Assembly: GCA_964503685.1 (NCBI GenBank)
Contig: CAZDAW010000005.1
Coordinates: 6,226-70,225, forward strand
Direction of reading: 5' to 3'
From: CAZDAW01 sp964503685
GTDB taxonomy: Bacteria; Chloroflexota; Anaerolineae; Anaerolineales; Anaerolineaceae
Length of the DNA: 64,000 nucleotides
Below are positions 35,955-45,380 of the stretch, piece after piece. Each line of letters begins with the position of its first letter. Within the stretch, counting starts at the first letter, position 1. The position numbers were made by a program, and so were the translations under genes. The notes beneath the pieces are model-generated. The model did not search any database. It was not told the DNA's origin and was given only the letters and a program-made list of their open reading frames with translations.

Positions 35955-37109
35955 TTATGGCGTCGGCGCTGCCCCGCCTGTCGCAACACCCGACCAGGTG
36001 AATACCCGTCGTTCGCTTACTGCGCCGGCCGTATCCCACAATTCTTTTCCGCTGGGATCCGTTCCGACCTGGCGAACCGGCATCACCGTCCAGCGCATAA
36101 CGTGCGGGGTGCTATCTGTCGGGCGGAAAGACGTGGGAATAATGAATTTGGTATCGGTAACATATTCCGTCAATTTTCGCCCCTGCCCTTCAGTGATATC
36201 CTCAACCGACACAACATAAGCCTCATTGGCCCGTAATGTTCCAACCGAAGCCCATTGTACCGTCACCGTATCATCAGCCAGCGTGAAAGCCGCGCCATCT
36301 GCCGGCAGCAACAAATTCGGCGCCGGATACGGCGGAGGAATGGTCGGCGTTGGCGTCGCCCCAGGAGTCGGCAGCCGCTGGCACAGCGGTATCTGAAGTT
36401 TCTGTCCCGAATAGACAACATCTGAAGTCAACCCGTTATACGTTCGGATGGATTCCCAGCGCACGTTGAAGTTTGCTGCAATACCCATTGGGGTATCATT
36501 CTCCTTGACTGTATATTCAAATTTCTGACAGGCAGCTTCAGTTGCTTCGGCGTCGCTCAAAGTTGCCGTGGGCTGCGGCGAGGCTGTTGGCGTGGGTTGA
36601 GGTACTTTTAATTTTTGACCAACGTACAGCGTATCGCAGGCTGCCGTTAGATTATTAAGCAACACAATACTCTGGACAGATACATTGAAATTGACTGCAA
36701 TCAACGTACACGTATCACCCTGTTTAACCGTATATTCCAGCGGCGGCAACTCGGTTGCCGTGGGTACTGGCGTGGACGTAACGGTCGCCGTCGGCGTTAA
36801 CGTAATCGTTGGGGTAACTGTCTCGGTTGGGACCGGCGTGGGTTCTACAACACTGCCTGTTCCCTTCAAGGTGAGAAATAACAGAATAGCCCCGACCCCC
36901 AGAAATAATGCCAGAAAACCTAAAGCAGCAGGCAGGCTTAAAGTGATTTCCGGCATGCGCGATCCCTGTACAGTCTGTTGAGAAGTTTTCGTTGCGCCCG
37001 TTTGCGAAATGACGCTTCCACAAACCAGGCAGCGTGTGGCGTTCGCGCTAAGGCGCGTCCCGCACGTCGGACAGATGATAGTTGAAGGAGTTTGTGTATC
37101 AGGACTCAT
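35955..37109 (-). CDS. Zinc-ribbon, membrane-anchored double-LysM protein
   Basis: 384 residues. An N-terminal zinc ribbon (CPTC...CLVC, residues 14-31) is probably cytoplasmic. A membrane helix follows (about 58-82), then a Thr/Pro linker. Two LysM domains lie outside (YTVKQGDTCTLIAVNFNV at about 128 and YTVKENDTPMGIAANFNV at about 200), each ending in a QKLKVP or QKLQIP strand. The C-terminal 110 residues look like a fibronectin-like domain (PNLLLPADGAAF...VQWA). LysM binds peptidoglycan or related glycans. The inside zinc ribbon joined to outside glycan-binding domains suggests a link between the wall and a cytoplasmic partner. Confidence 0.8.
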   Translation of the reverse strand: MSPDTQTPSTIICPTCGTRLSANATRCLVCGSVISQTGATKTSQQTVQGSRMPEITLSLPAALGFLALFLGVGAILLFLTLKGTGSVVEPTPVPTETVTPTITLTPTATVTSTPVPTATELPPLEYTVKQGDTCTLIAVNFNVSVQSIVLLNNLTAACDTLYVGQKLKVPQPTPTASPQPTATLSDAEATEAACQKFEYTVKENDTPMGIAANFNVRWESIRTYNGLTSDVVYSGQKLQIPLCQRLPTPGATPTPTIPPPYPAPNLLLPADGAAFTLADDTVTVQWASVGTLRANEAYVVSVEDITEGQGRKLTEYVTDTKFIIPTSFRPTDSTPHVMRWTVMPVRQVGTDPSGKELWDTAGAVSERRVFTWSGVATGGAAPTP

Positions 37110-37144
37110 AATTTAGATTAACCCTATTCGTTTCAAAGGCATTA

Positions 37145-38425
37145 TTATACCAGTCTTTCCTTGAGATCACCCCATAATTTACTTAAACCATTTTGCGGAT
37201 AACTTCCGCAAACTTCCCCCGTCTGCCCGCTAACCAGAACATCATAACGCTGCCCCTCTACGCTATAATGGGTAATCCATAAAGGCAATAAGATCAACTT
37301 AAAAGCTTCGACAATCATGTCCGATGTATCAATGGTCAGGTTTTTAATGCGTCCCAGAATATTCTCCCGGATGATCCTTCGCTCTGCATCGAGTGTCATC
37401 TTCCTTGCCGACAAGGCAGCGTCTGAAACGGCTATTTGGTACGTCTGAGCGATACAATCGGTCAGATAAACCGCATCGTAAGGAATCAATTGATCCAGAT
37501 CAAAACCATCTAACAAAAACGATCGGCATATTTCCGGTCCCTGTCGCGAAGCCTGCACCAGTTGATTATGATAACCAATTACTCGATGATCGACAACCTG
37601 AACCCAGCCGTCGTTTTCTTCACGCAAATAGCGTATTTTCAACATACCACCCACTTCAAACGCCCAGAACGGAAAGAACAATTTTATAAACCCTGCACCC
37701 GCAACCCGGCTATCGTCAGTATGCCTCGCTATCCATTCCTGCGCCGCCTGCCAGGCCGCCTGATTGGAAACACGGAAAGGTATCAGGACAGAAGGAGGTA
37801 AAAACTGCTTGAGATCAGGACACCGCACCACGTATGCCGAATCACAATATGGGCAGGTTTGCGTCAGATGATCAGGCGGAAGGATGAAATTCGCCCCACA
37901 TCCCTGGCAATCAAAAGTCTGCACATCAGCAGGGATAACATGCCCGCGGGCAGTCGCCAGAGCTGTGGTGAAATCCTCCTCGAAAACTTTTGGCTTTTCG
38001 GTCAATGATGAACGCGCCTCGCAATACTCACAGGTTAAAGATTTGCCATCCGGCGCATAAACCATTTTCCCGCCGCACTGTGGGCAGGTAAATCGATCCG
38101 CATCAACCTTTTGAACGCCGTTTCGCTGAATAACAAGTTTATCGGGATCAATGATATCGGCGGGATTCAACTTTCCATCCAATATCGCCAGCTTGCGCCG
38201 CGCCCGCCCATCCCCCGGATCGTTTGCCAGAATGATCTCCAGCAAGTCGCGTTGTTCTTTAACATCGGTGCTGATTTCGCTCAACCAGTACCAGGCATCC
38301 ACACGCTCTTCAGGCGAAGGGTCGAGGTTTAATAACCGCTCCAGAAAGAAGCGCGCCGAATTAACTTCCCCGGCTTTAACTGCTGCAATACCCCTCACCA
38401 ATAGCTCACGCGTGCTGTCTGACAT
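37145..38425 (-). CDS. TPR-like and zinc-ribbon protein, unknown function
   Basis: 426 residues. The first 85 form TPR-like helices (AVKAGEVNSARFFLERLLNLDP). Two zinc-ribbon modules follow: CPQC with CEYC (about 113-135) and CQGC with CPYC (about 173-198). The rest (about 210-426) is a mixed domain with repeated aromatic residues and no recognised motif. Similar zinc-ribbon proteins are annotated as hypothetical. It lies 35 bases upstream of the LysM gene on the same strand, so they may share an operon. A TATAAT box seven bases before the ATG suggests a leaderless transcript. Confidence 0.65.
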   Translation of the reverse strand: MSDSTRELLVRGIAAVKAGEVNSARFFLERLLNLDPSPEERVDAWYWLSEISTDVKEQRDLLEIILANDPGDGRARRKLAILDGKLNPADIIDPDKLVIQRNGVQKVDADRFTCPQCGGKMVYAPDGKSLTCEYCEARSSLTEKPKVFEEDFTTALATARGHVIPADVQTFDCQGCGANFILPPDHLTQTCPYCDSAYVVRCPDLKQFLPPSVLIPFRVSNQAAWQAAQEWIARHTDDSRVAGAGFIKLFFPFWAFEVGGMLKIRYLREENDGWVQVVDHRVIGYHNQLVQASRQGPEICRSFLLDGFDLDQLIPYDAVYLTDCIAQTYQIAVSDAALSARKMTLDAERRIIRENILGRIKNLTIDTSDMIVEAFKLILLPLWITHYSVEGQRYDVLVSGQTGEVCGSYPQNGLSKLWGDLKERLV

Positions 38426-38432
38426 AAATTTT

Positions 38433-38438
38433 ATTATA
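38433..38438 (-). promoter_or_regulatory. -10 box of a probable leaderless promoter
   Basis: TATAAT on the minus strand ends seven bases before the ATG at 38425, with no ribosome site between. Upstream bases to 38612 are AT-rich and shared with the divergent hsp20 gene; I see no CIRCE-type repeat there. Confidence 0.45.
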
Positions 38439-38612
38439 GCGCATTATGCCGCCCGCTGCCTTTCTAACAAAACCTTTACAATTGTCTTATTTAAATCAAA
38501 CATTCCAGCCATAAAATCAAGAATGAAAGTGAATTACAAAGAAATTTGCAAAAACATTATAAGAGGTAAGAATAACTTTTTCCATAATAAATTCTTATAA
38601 CAGGAGGTTACC

Positions 38613-39089
38613 ATGAGTACACTTATTCGTCTAAACCCGTTTCGTGAAATGATGGCAATGCGTGACAGTGTTGACCGTCTGCTTGAAGACGCCTTCACCA
38701 GCGCCGATTTCGACTGGGGTTCTTCAGTTCACAGCCTGCCTTTGGATGTCACTGAAAACGATAGTGAATTCCTGGTTAAAACATCAATACCTGGCGTAAA
38801 ACCTGAAGACGTGGACATCACCTACACCAACAATGTGCTGACCATCAAAGGCGAGATCAAGGAAGATGAGGAAATCAAGAATGCTCAGGTTCATCTGCGC
38901 GAACGGCGTTACGGCAACTTCTCCCGCAGCATCAGCCTGCCCTCGCAAATCAACTCAGATAAAATCGAAGCAAAATACGAAAACGGCGTCCTGACTCTGC
39001 ACCTGCCCAAGTCAGATGAAGTCAAGCCCAAGAAGATTACGGTTAACGTCACATCGCCAAAAATGCTCGAAGGCCAATCGAAGAAATAA
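38613..39089 (+). CDS. Hsp20 family small heat-shock protein
   Basis: A 158-residue alpha-crystallin-type chaperone. The N-terminus has FREMMAMRDSVDRLLEDAF. The crystallin domain spans about 40-140, with KTSIPGVKPEDVDITYTNNVLTI-type strands and the conserved ENGVLTLHLPK that ends the fold. It holds unfolding proteins until ATP-dependent chaperones act. A strong AGGAGG ribosome site precedes the ATG. It is a single-gene transcript bounded by the terminator at 39101. Confidence 0.92.
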   Translation: MSTLIRLNPFREMMAMRDSVDRLLEDAFTSADFDWGSSVHSLPLDVTENDSEFLVKTSIPGVKPEDVDITYTNNVLTIKGEIKEDEEIKNAQVHLRERRYGNFSRSISLPSQINSDKIEAKYENGVLTLHLPKSDEVKPKKITVNVTSPKMLEGQSKK

Positions 39090-39100
39090 GCAGTTTCAGT

Positions 39101-39136
39101 AAAACAGAACGGGCGCAGTTGCGCCCGTTCTGTTTT
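39101..39136. terminator. Strong bidirectional terminator after hsp20
   Basis: Two perfectly complementary 17-base arms (AAAACAGAACGGGCGCA and its mirror) separated by two bases, A-rich on the left and T-rich on the right. It can terminate both hsp20 and transcripts arriving from the protease side. Confidence 0.85.
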
Positions 39137-39262
39137 ATTTAACGTGAGTTCGAGATCAGGAAAAATCACCTGTTTTTTCGCCGCAAACCCTCTTTGAGAG
39201 CGAAGCGGTTTCGCGTGTCCCTTGAAAGAGATCGGCTTACCCTTGATTTTCAAATAATCCGG

Positions 39263-41536
39263 CTACTCCACTTCCACCGGCACATATTCTTCATACGTAT
39301 TGCCGTTCAGGTCCTCGGCAATAAAACCAAGCAGATACTGGCCAGGCTGCGCCGGTACTTCTTCCCAATAAAAATTCTCATCGCCAAAGGTCAGCGTTTC
39401 ACCCTCCGTCATCGTGATGTCTTCGGTGATGGTTTCCATAAGCACCGTGAACTGGTCGCCGGCTTCCGGGGTGATCTGCCGCGGGGCGCCGGTGCTGGTG
39501 GCGTTGCCATTGAACCCAAACACGCCAGTCATCTCACCCGACTTGAAGTACATAACGGCATACATCGTTTCGCCGCTATCTGCAAAGGTGTAAATTCCAT
39601 CCACCGAATAAGTGGCGTCGTCGCCCGCCGCGCCATAATCTTCCGGCGCAAATTGGGCTATTGCCGATGTCTTGCCATCGCTGATGGCATACAGAGTCGG
39701 CTCCCAATCAAATTCGATTGGCACTATAGCGTTATCCGTCCAATCCGGATAATACACGCCATCGATTTCGCGGGTCGCATCGCCCTCCAGGTAATCCGAA
39801 TCAACCACTGTCAGTTCGCTGGTTTTGCTGTCATAATACCCGACGAATGTATATATAAAACCGATATCCTCCCCGCGGATTTCTGTACTCAGGGTGACCG
39901 GCTTATCCTGAGTCGCAACGTTCGCAGAAATCGTGATCTCATCGATGACCAGCTTCTCCGCGCCCGGAGCCGTGATTTTCACGCCTTTCGTCGGCGCAAT
40001 AGCTTTCCTGGTGTTCGTGGCCGGCATCTCTTCACCGGTGTAATGGAAAGCTAAAAATTCGTCCCACAACGAAAGCTCCGCGAAGCTCTTCGCCGATTCA
40101 ATATACTCTTCGGCGCTCGATCCCTCTTCCTCATATAAATCAGAGTTCGGGAAGTAAATCGCGATGCCGGTCGAACCCTTTTTATCGCTGCCGTGTTTTT
40201 CGGCAATAACAGCTTCTTTGATCGAATTTTGCAGCGTGTTGACGGTCTTTGTAAATCCCGCCTTGTCAACCTTCTTCTCAATAAGTTTGGCAAAGTTACC
40301 CAAATCGATATACGATTCCGGCTCATCATCGCCGAAGATGCTGGTAAAAGAACGGGCATGCGTTCTGGCGCTGGCAACGAGTTTCTGATTCGACAACCTG
40401 CTCATCTGATAACTCATCTCATCCAGCGAAGTCAATACAACAGGAATCTTTGAAAGATCGACAGCAGAAAGGGTTACATCGCTGCTGAAATCGGTAGCCG
40501 CCTCTTCAGCCGAGATATTCTTCGTTCCATACATCTCCTGCGCCAAAACACTCCAGGCGTTATCGTCCACAATCCGAATATCATTGACGATATAACTGTC
40601 AACGATAAATCCGGCAAGATCTCCCCCGCCCATCTCCGGATTCTCGGTAAGCTGCGTCAGAAAATCATGATAAGCCCAACCCAGCGAGGGTTCAACTTCC
40701 TGCGAAGCGATCGCATACTTTGCGTACGGAACCAACGCGCTGAATACTTCCAATTGCCCCATCAGGCAGGCGTCAAAACCGACCAGCTCCAGCTTATCTA
40801 TTCCTGTATTACCCTGAATCTCTCCCAGGGCTTCCGCAATTGTCTCCAGGCTCATGTGATTTTGGTCGTCCCCTCCTGGCTCCGGGTCATAGTAACCGCC
40901 AACCCAGCCTGCGCCATGATCCGACATAATCAGCATAACCTTCCTGGCAGGATAATTTTCTATGGCCCAGGTCGCAAAATCGACCAGGGTTTCCTTTTGC
41001 GCCATGTCCGCTTCACCGAGGTCTTCGATTAACTCCGACTCAACCTTTGATAAATCGCTGTCCTGGGTTAAATAATACCGCCGGGTTCCCTTCCAGTTGC
41101 CGTCGCCCTTGAAAGCGCCATCATAACGGTCTATTTGAGCCACGATATGAACCCGGTCTGTGGAGCCGACTTTCTCTGCTTCGTTTAAATCAATGAAAAT
41201 ATCCTTCTCCAAAACGCTGTCATCGGCATCCATGTAGAGCATTACCAACCAGTCTGCGTCGGCGCCGCTGATACCCCCTGAAGCCTCCGGCGCATTGCTG
41301 TCCGTCTCATCTGCAGCAGTTTCACGCTCATTACTGCTTTCATCGTCAGAAGAATCTTCTGCCGGTTTCACTTCTTCATCACCCGCATCTTCATATTCCA
41401 TTGTCGTCTCGGCTAAATCCGATTCGGAGGCAGCCTCATCGTAAAAATCATCGCACCCGCTGAGGGTGAATATCATTGCAACAACCAATATACCCAATCC
41501 AAGCAACCTTGCAATCCGTGTGAATGTACCTGACAT
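39263..41536 (-). CDS. Clostripain-type (C11 family) cysteine protease lipoprotein
   Basis: 757 residues. The lipobox is TLSGC (Cys 28), followed by a very acidic Glu/Asp/Ser linker of about 65 residues. The peptidase C11 domain begins at WLVMLYMDADDSVLEKD. It contains the catalytic His in LIMSDHGAGWVGG and Cys in ELVGFDACLMGQLEV, the standard dyad of clostripain-like caspase-fold enzymes. The last 230 residues are beta-rich and probably form carrier or binding domains. It acts outside the membrane. AGGAG lies eight bases before the ATG. A TATAAT overlapping the ATG is therefore probably coincidental. Confidence 0.87.
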   Translation of the reverse strand: MSGTFTRIARLLGLGILVVAMIFTLSGCDDFYDEAASESDLAETTMEYEDAGDEEVKPAEDSSDDESSNERETAADETDSNAPEASGGISGADADWLVMLYMDADDSVLEKDIFIDLNEAEKVGSTDRVHIVAQIDRYDGAFKGDGNWKGTRRYYLTQDSDLSKVESELIEDLGEADMAQKETLVDFATWAIENYPARKVMLIMSDHGAGWVGGYYDPEPGGDDQNHMSLETIAEALGEIQGNTGIDKLELVGFDACLMGQLEVFSALVPYAKYAIASQEVEPSLGWAYHDFLTQLTENPEMGGGDLAGFIVDSYIVNDIRIVDDNAWSVLAQEMYGTKNISAEEAATDFSSDVTLSAVDLSKIPVVLTSLDEMSYQMSRLSNQKLVASARTHARSFTSIFGDDEPESYIDLGNFAKLIEKKVDKAGFTKTVNTLQNSIKEAVIAEKHGSDKKGSTGIAIYFPNSDLYEEEGSSAEEYIESAKSFAELSLWDEFLAFHYTGEEMPATNTRKAIAPTKGVKITAPGAEKLVIDEITISANVATQDKPVTLSTEIRGEDIGFIYTFVGYYDSKTSELTVVDSDYLEGDATREIDGVYYPDWTDNAIVPIEFDWEPTLYAISDGKTSAIAQFAPEDYGAAGDDATYSVDGIYTFADSGETMYAVMYFKSGEMTGVFGFNGNATSTGAPRQITPEAGDQFTVLMETITEDITMTEGETLTFGDENFYWEEVPAQPGQYLLGFIAEDLNGNTYEEYVPVEVE

Positions 41537-41651
41537 TATAGAAACTCCTCTTCTTTGCTGGTATGATAATTTCCGTGCTCATTTGTTATCTGCCTTATTC
41601 GGATGATCTGAATAAAGATGGGGTAAATTTTTTCAGAACACAGCTTTGAAT

Positions 41652-41657
41652 TATAAT
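41652..41657 (+). promoter_or_regulatory. -10 box of a probable leaderless promoter for the two-component pair
   Basis: TATAAT ends eight bases before the ATG at 41666 with no ribosome site between. It lies in a 129-base divergent region shared with the protease gene. Confidence 0.45.
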
Positions 41658-41665
41658 CGAGTATT

Positions 41666-42856
41666 ATGAGTGAAGAATCATCAGACAGCATCATTAAAAC
41701 AGGCAGCGGCGGCGATCTGGCTTTTTCGGTGATTGTTGGCGCCTCCTATCTGACCATGTTTGGCGCAGGGCTCCCATCTTTGACGACCGGGCGGATAGCC
41801 CTTTTGATATGCCTGGGAATTGTATATCTGTTGGTCGGCATCTATGCCTATGCTTATGCCGCCAGAACAGGCTCAATATTACACATCTACACCTATTTTC
41901 TGATCCAGATCCCTCTCAGCGCTGTGATTATCTATATCAGCCGGGGCCCAGGGTTCAATGCCCTGCTGATGCTCCCATTGGCTGGGCATGCCGTTGTACT
42001 CCTTCCTCGCCGGCAATTTGCCTGGGTCTGCGCTGCCATCATTCTGGCTTATTTCCTGGCCATTCGCCTCTGGGCGAGTTCTTTCGATCTTCTTTTAACC
42101 AATCTTTCCACTTTTCTGGCCGGGCTGATCTTCATCGTAGTCTTCACGCAAATCAGCGTCAACGAAGAAAAAGCCCGCGCCGAGGTAGAAAGACTGGCTA
42201 TTGAACTCGAACGCGCCAACCGGCACCTGCGCGAATACGCCGCCCAGGTGCAGGACCTCACCATCACCCAGGAAAGAAACCGAATGGCGCGCGAAATCCA
42301 CGACGGATTGGGCCACTACCTCACAACCATCCATGTTCAAATACAGGCTGCCATCGCCATCCTGAAAACAAATCCAAATAAAGCGATCGATTCCCTTTCC
42401 AGAGCCCAGGCCCTGTGCGAAGACGCCCTCCTCGATATCCGTCACTCTGTGTCCACCCTGCGCGCCTCGCCGGAAGAAGACCGTCCCCTTCATGACCGGC
42501 TGGAAGCGCTTATTGATGAATTTAAGGTCACCGATATCCAGACGAATTTCTATATCCTGGGTCACCCCAGGCCGTTGAAGCCCCAACTCGATCTGACCAT
42601 CTACCGCACTGCCCAGGAAGGTTTGAACAACATTCGCAAACACGCTAAAGCCTCAAAGATTTCCCTTACCCTGGATTATCTTTCAGAAAAACAGGTAAAA
42701 TTAACCATAGAGGATGATGGCGCCGGTTCTGACGATCCCCAGGGGGGGTTCGGTTTGTTGGGTATTAAAGAACGAGCTCATCTCCTCAATGGAGAAGTAA
42801 CCATCAGGACAAACCCCACCCAGGGATTCACATTAACTGTAGAGTTACCCACATGA
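41666..42856 (+). CDS. NarL-type sensor histidine kinase
   Basis: 396 residues. The N-terminus holds six membrane helices (about 18-165) with short loops and no large sensor domain. A helical linker with ELERANRHLREYAAQVQDL leads to the HisKA_3 dimerisation helix with the phospho-acceptor His 212 in AREIHDGLGHYL. The ATPase domain has the N box EGLNNIRKHAKA and the G boxes EDDGAGSD and GGFGLLGIKERA. The likely stimulus is membrane-related because there is no extracytoplasmic domain. Its stop overlaps the response-regulator start by four bases. Confidence 0.92.
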   Translation: MSEESSDSIIKTGSGGDLAFSVIVGASYLTMFGAGLPSLTTGRIALLICLGIVYLLVGIYAYAYAARTGSILHIYTYFLIQIPLSAVIIYISRGPGFNALLMLPLAGHAVVLLPRRQFAWVCAAIILAYFLAIRLWASSFDLLLTNLSTFLAGLIFIVVFTQISVNEEKARAEVERLAIELERANRHLREYAAQVQDLTITQERNRMAREIHDGLGHYLTTIHVQIQAAIAILKTNPNKAIDSLSRAQALCEDALLDIRHSVSTLRASPEEDRPLHDRLEALIDEFKVTDIQTNFYILGHPRPLKPQLDLTIYRTAQEGLNNIRKHAKASKISLTLDYLSEKQVKLTIEDDGAGSDDPQGGFGLLGIKERAHLLNGEVTIRTNPTQGFTLTVELPT

Positions 42857-43506
42857 CCCCAATTCGTATCCTCCTCGTTGATGATCAGGCCTTATTTCGC
42901 GAAGGTCTGACCACCCTGTTAACCGTCCGCCCCGAGTTTGAAGTTGTCGGCGAAGCGGGCAACGGCGAAGAAGCCGTTCGCCTGGCTGTTTCCTTGCAAC
43001 CTGATGTGATATTGATGGACCTGCGCATGCCCGTACTTGACGGCGCATCAGCGACCCGCCGAATTCGCTCGCTTTTGCCTGACTGCCGCATCATCGTCCT
43101 CACAACCTTTGATGATGATGAAGCTGTGTTCGACGGATTGCGGGCCGGCGCTATTGGCTACCTTCTAAAAGACGTGACATCCGATAAGTTATACGAAGCT
43201 ATCCGCGCTGCCCACCGCGGCGAATCATTTTTGCAGCCCTCAATTACCGCCAAAGTTCTGGCGGAATTTTCCCGACTTTCCAGCCAGGCGCTTGGGCAGA
43301 AGAATTCGCTCCAGAATCCGCTCTCGGAACGAGAAAGAGAGATCCTCAATCTCGTTGCAACAGGCGCCAGCAATAAAGATATTGCCGCCCAGCTCATCAT
43401 CGCCGAAGGCACCGTGAAAAACCATCTCTCCAATATATTGTCGAAACTCGAAGTCCAGGATCGCGCTCAGGCCGTTCTAAAAGCAAAGGAGTTTGGCATT
43501 ATCTAG
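42853..43506 (+). CDS. NarL/LuxR-type response regulator
   Basis: 217 residues. The receiver domain has the acidic pair DDQ, phospho-acceptor Asp 56 in VILMDLRMPVLDG, Thr in VLTTFDDD and Lys in GYLLKDVTS. A short linker leads to a LuxR-type helix-turn-helix (LSEREREILNLVATGASNKD onward). It is the cognate partner of the kinase that overlaps it. The targets are unknown; the membrane protein and J-domain/CheW genes begin 167 bases downstream. It ends in TAG. Confidence 0.93.
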   Translation: MTPIRILLVDDQALFREGLTTLLTVRPEFEVVGEAGNGEEAVRLAVSLQPDVILMDLRMPVLDGASATRRIRSLLPDCRIIVLTTFDDDEAVFDGLRAGAIGYLLKDVTSDKLYEAIRAAHRGESFLQPSITAKVLAEFSRLSSQALGQKNSLQNPLSEREREILNLVATGASNKDIAAQLIIAEGTVKNHLSNILSKLEVQDRAQAVLKAKEFGII

Positions 43507-43672
43507 ATAACATCAATTTGGGATACCATAAAAAATTATAAATTTTTACTTTTCTGCGAGATATCGCTTCACTCGCAGCGCCAGAAACGAGAAAATATTT
43601 CTAATCCTGAACTCACATCAGATAACTTTATTCATCCATCATCACCCAATACATTGAACTCAAACAAACGAT

Positions 43673-44542
43673 ATGAATAGAGATACGAACACACACGCAC
43701 CCAAAAACAATCCCAATGGAAATGGCCGGCGCAGTTTTTCGATGATCGTTGGCGTTATATTGATTGGCATCGGAACACTCTTTATGCTTGGCCAATACCT
43801 CAACACGAAATGGCTGTATTTATCGATCGTCCCCCTGATCGGATTGGTCATGATCGGGAGTGGCATCGCTTACCGTAAACTCGGTTTTCTCATTCCGGGA
43901 AGTTTGTTGTTTGGACTTGGTATTGGTATTTTATTCTACTTTGACCAGCGCTATGACAATCTTATTCAAATCCGTGTTGGCTTCATTCTGCTGGGCTTTT
44001 CATTCGGCTGGGTCCTAATCGCCCTCCTTTCAAAATTATTTTTGTCCCGCATGGCCTGGTGGGCGCTTATTCCGGCAACCCTTATCGCGGCTTTAAGTAT
44101 ATGCTTTCTGTTTACGCCGATGCGCCTGATCGATTTCGTTTTTTTCTTAACCGCCACAACGGCTTTAATCTTCCTCTACATCGGCGCAGCCACAAAAATG
44201 CTGGGATTCATCATCCCCGGCGGGATATTACTCGGAATAGGCCCGGGGCTCTTTATCGCCTGGGGAACGAGCATTGAAATCAATCCCCTCTCAAAAACCG
44301 GTTTAATGCTGGTCTATTTTTCGATAGGATGGTTTATAATCAGTCTGGCCGCCCGGATTCTTAAAAATAAGTTTCTCTGGTGGCCGATTATACCCGGCGG
44401 CGTTATTGCCATGACCGGATTCGGCCTCTATCTTGGCGGTAATCCCAATAACGCAACGACCTTCATCAGCAATGCGGGTTCCATCACATTGATCATCTTC
44501 GGTTTGTATCTTCTTTTATGGCGCAAGGGGATCCATCCATAA
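43673..44542 (+). CDS. Polytopic membrane protein, unknown function
   Basis: 289 residues with about eight or nine hydrophobic helices in pairs (for example SMIVGVILIGIGTLFML and LGFLIPGSLLFGLGIGILF). The LGF-I-PG-LL-GIG pattern recurs near residues 65 and 180, indicating an internal duplication. No functional motif is seen. The J-domain/CheW gene starts two bases after its stop, so both products are likely made together. Confidence 0.6.
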   Translation: MNRDTNTHAPKNNPNGNGRRSFSMIVGVILIGIGTLFMLGQYLNTKWLYLSIVPLIGLVMIGSGIAYRKLGFLIPGSLLFGLGIGILFYFDQRYDNLIQIRVGFILLGFSFGWVLIALLSKLFLSRMAWWALIPATLIAALSICFLFTPMRLIDFVFFLTATTALIFLYIGAATKMLGFIIPGGILLGIGPGLFIAWGTSIEINPLSKTGLMLVYFSIGWFIISLAARILKNKFLWWPIIPGGVIAMTGFGLYLGGNPNNATTFISNAGSITLIIFGLYLLLWRKGIHP

Positions 44543-44543
44543 A

Positions 44544-45335
44544 ATGGGAACTGAGACAAAAAATTACTACTTCATCCTGCAGATCGACCCGGCCGCTCCC
44601 ATGGAAGATATCGAGAGAGCGTATCGTCGTCTGGCTTTTCGCTATCACCCCGACCATAACAGCTCTCAAGAAGCCACCCGTATCATGCAGGAAATCAATG
44701 AAGCCTATAATACACTGCGCTCACCCGCCAAACGCGCCCAATATGATCGCGAAAACAGAGCGCAATGGGCAGCCAGAAAACCCCCGGGCGCGCCGCCCCC
44801 AACGTCCCCCCCCTCGCCAACCGGATATCAGACGCCCACTACACCCACACCGCCACCCCCCTCCGCACCCCGCCCGGTTATTGAGCAACTGGTGACCTTC
44901 GTTCTCGACAAACACTATTACAGTTTTCACGTCAGAGAAGTCGAGGGCGTCATTATGCCGCCCCCGGTTTTTCCCCTCAATGCCCCTTCTGATTCGATTA
45001 TCGGGTCAATTAAAACTCGCGACGGACGGGTGGGCGTGGTCGATCTTCGCAGACATTTCAGCCTGTCTGCCCAACCCATCACGACCCAAAACCGGATCAT
45101 CCTGGTCAATTTTAATTCGATCAAAGCTGGCCTTGTGGTCGATGCAATAGGCGAAATTCTCATTGCAAATGAAAACATGATCCAGCCTCCCCCCACAATC
45201 ATCACCAGCCAGAACGTACCTTTTATCAAGGCAATTATCCACAACAACGGCCATCTGTTTATCTGGCTCGATCTGATGGGTCTGTTTTCCAGCGAAGAAA
45301 AAGCCATCCTCAAAAAAATTTGTTTTATGGTATAA
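44544..45335 (+). CDS. J-domain fused to a CheW-like domain
   Basis: 263 residues. Residues about 5-65 are a J-domain with the diagnostic HPD at 35-37 (FRYHPDHNSS) and the final helix NEAYNTLRSPAKRAQYD. Residues about 70-108 are a Pro/Thr-rich linker. Residues about 110-258 read as a CheW-like domain: EQLVTFVLDKHYYSFHV, a P-x-x-IIGSIKTRDGRVGVVDLR core, LVNFNSIKAGLVVDAIGEIL, and FIKAIIHNNGHLFIWLDL. J-domains stimulate DnaK; CheW domains link CheA-type kinases and receptors. No che genes or dnaK are nearby. It follows a membrane-protein gene by two bases. Confidence 0.78.
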   Translation: MGTETKNYYFILQIDPAAPMEDIERAYRRLAFRYHPDHNSSQEATRIMQEINEAYNTLRSPAKRAQYDRENRAQWAARKPPGAPPPTSPPSPTGYQTPTTPTPPPPSAPRPVIEQLVTFVLDKHYYSFHVREVEGVIMPPPVFPLNAPSDSIIGSIKTRDGRVGVVDLRRHFSLSAQPITTQNRIILVNFNSIKAGLVVDAIGEILIANENMIQPPPTIITSQNVPFIKAIIHNNGHLFIWLDLMGLFSSEEKAILKKICFMV

Positions 45336-45380
45336 CCCCGCGGCACCCGCGCCGATCAATTCGCCTGATGCTTCTATGAT

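Noticed and set aside
41530..41545. TATAAT overlapping the start of the clostripain-type protease as a leaderless promoter
   Set aside because: The box overlaps the ATG itself, and a good AGGAG ribosome site lies eight bases upstream, so normal initiation is expected.
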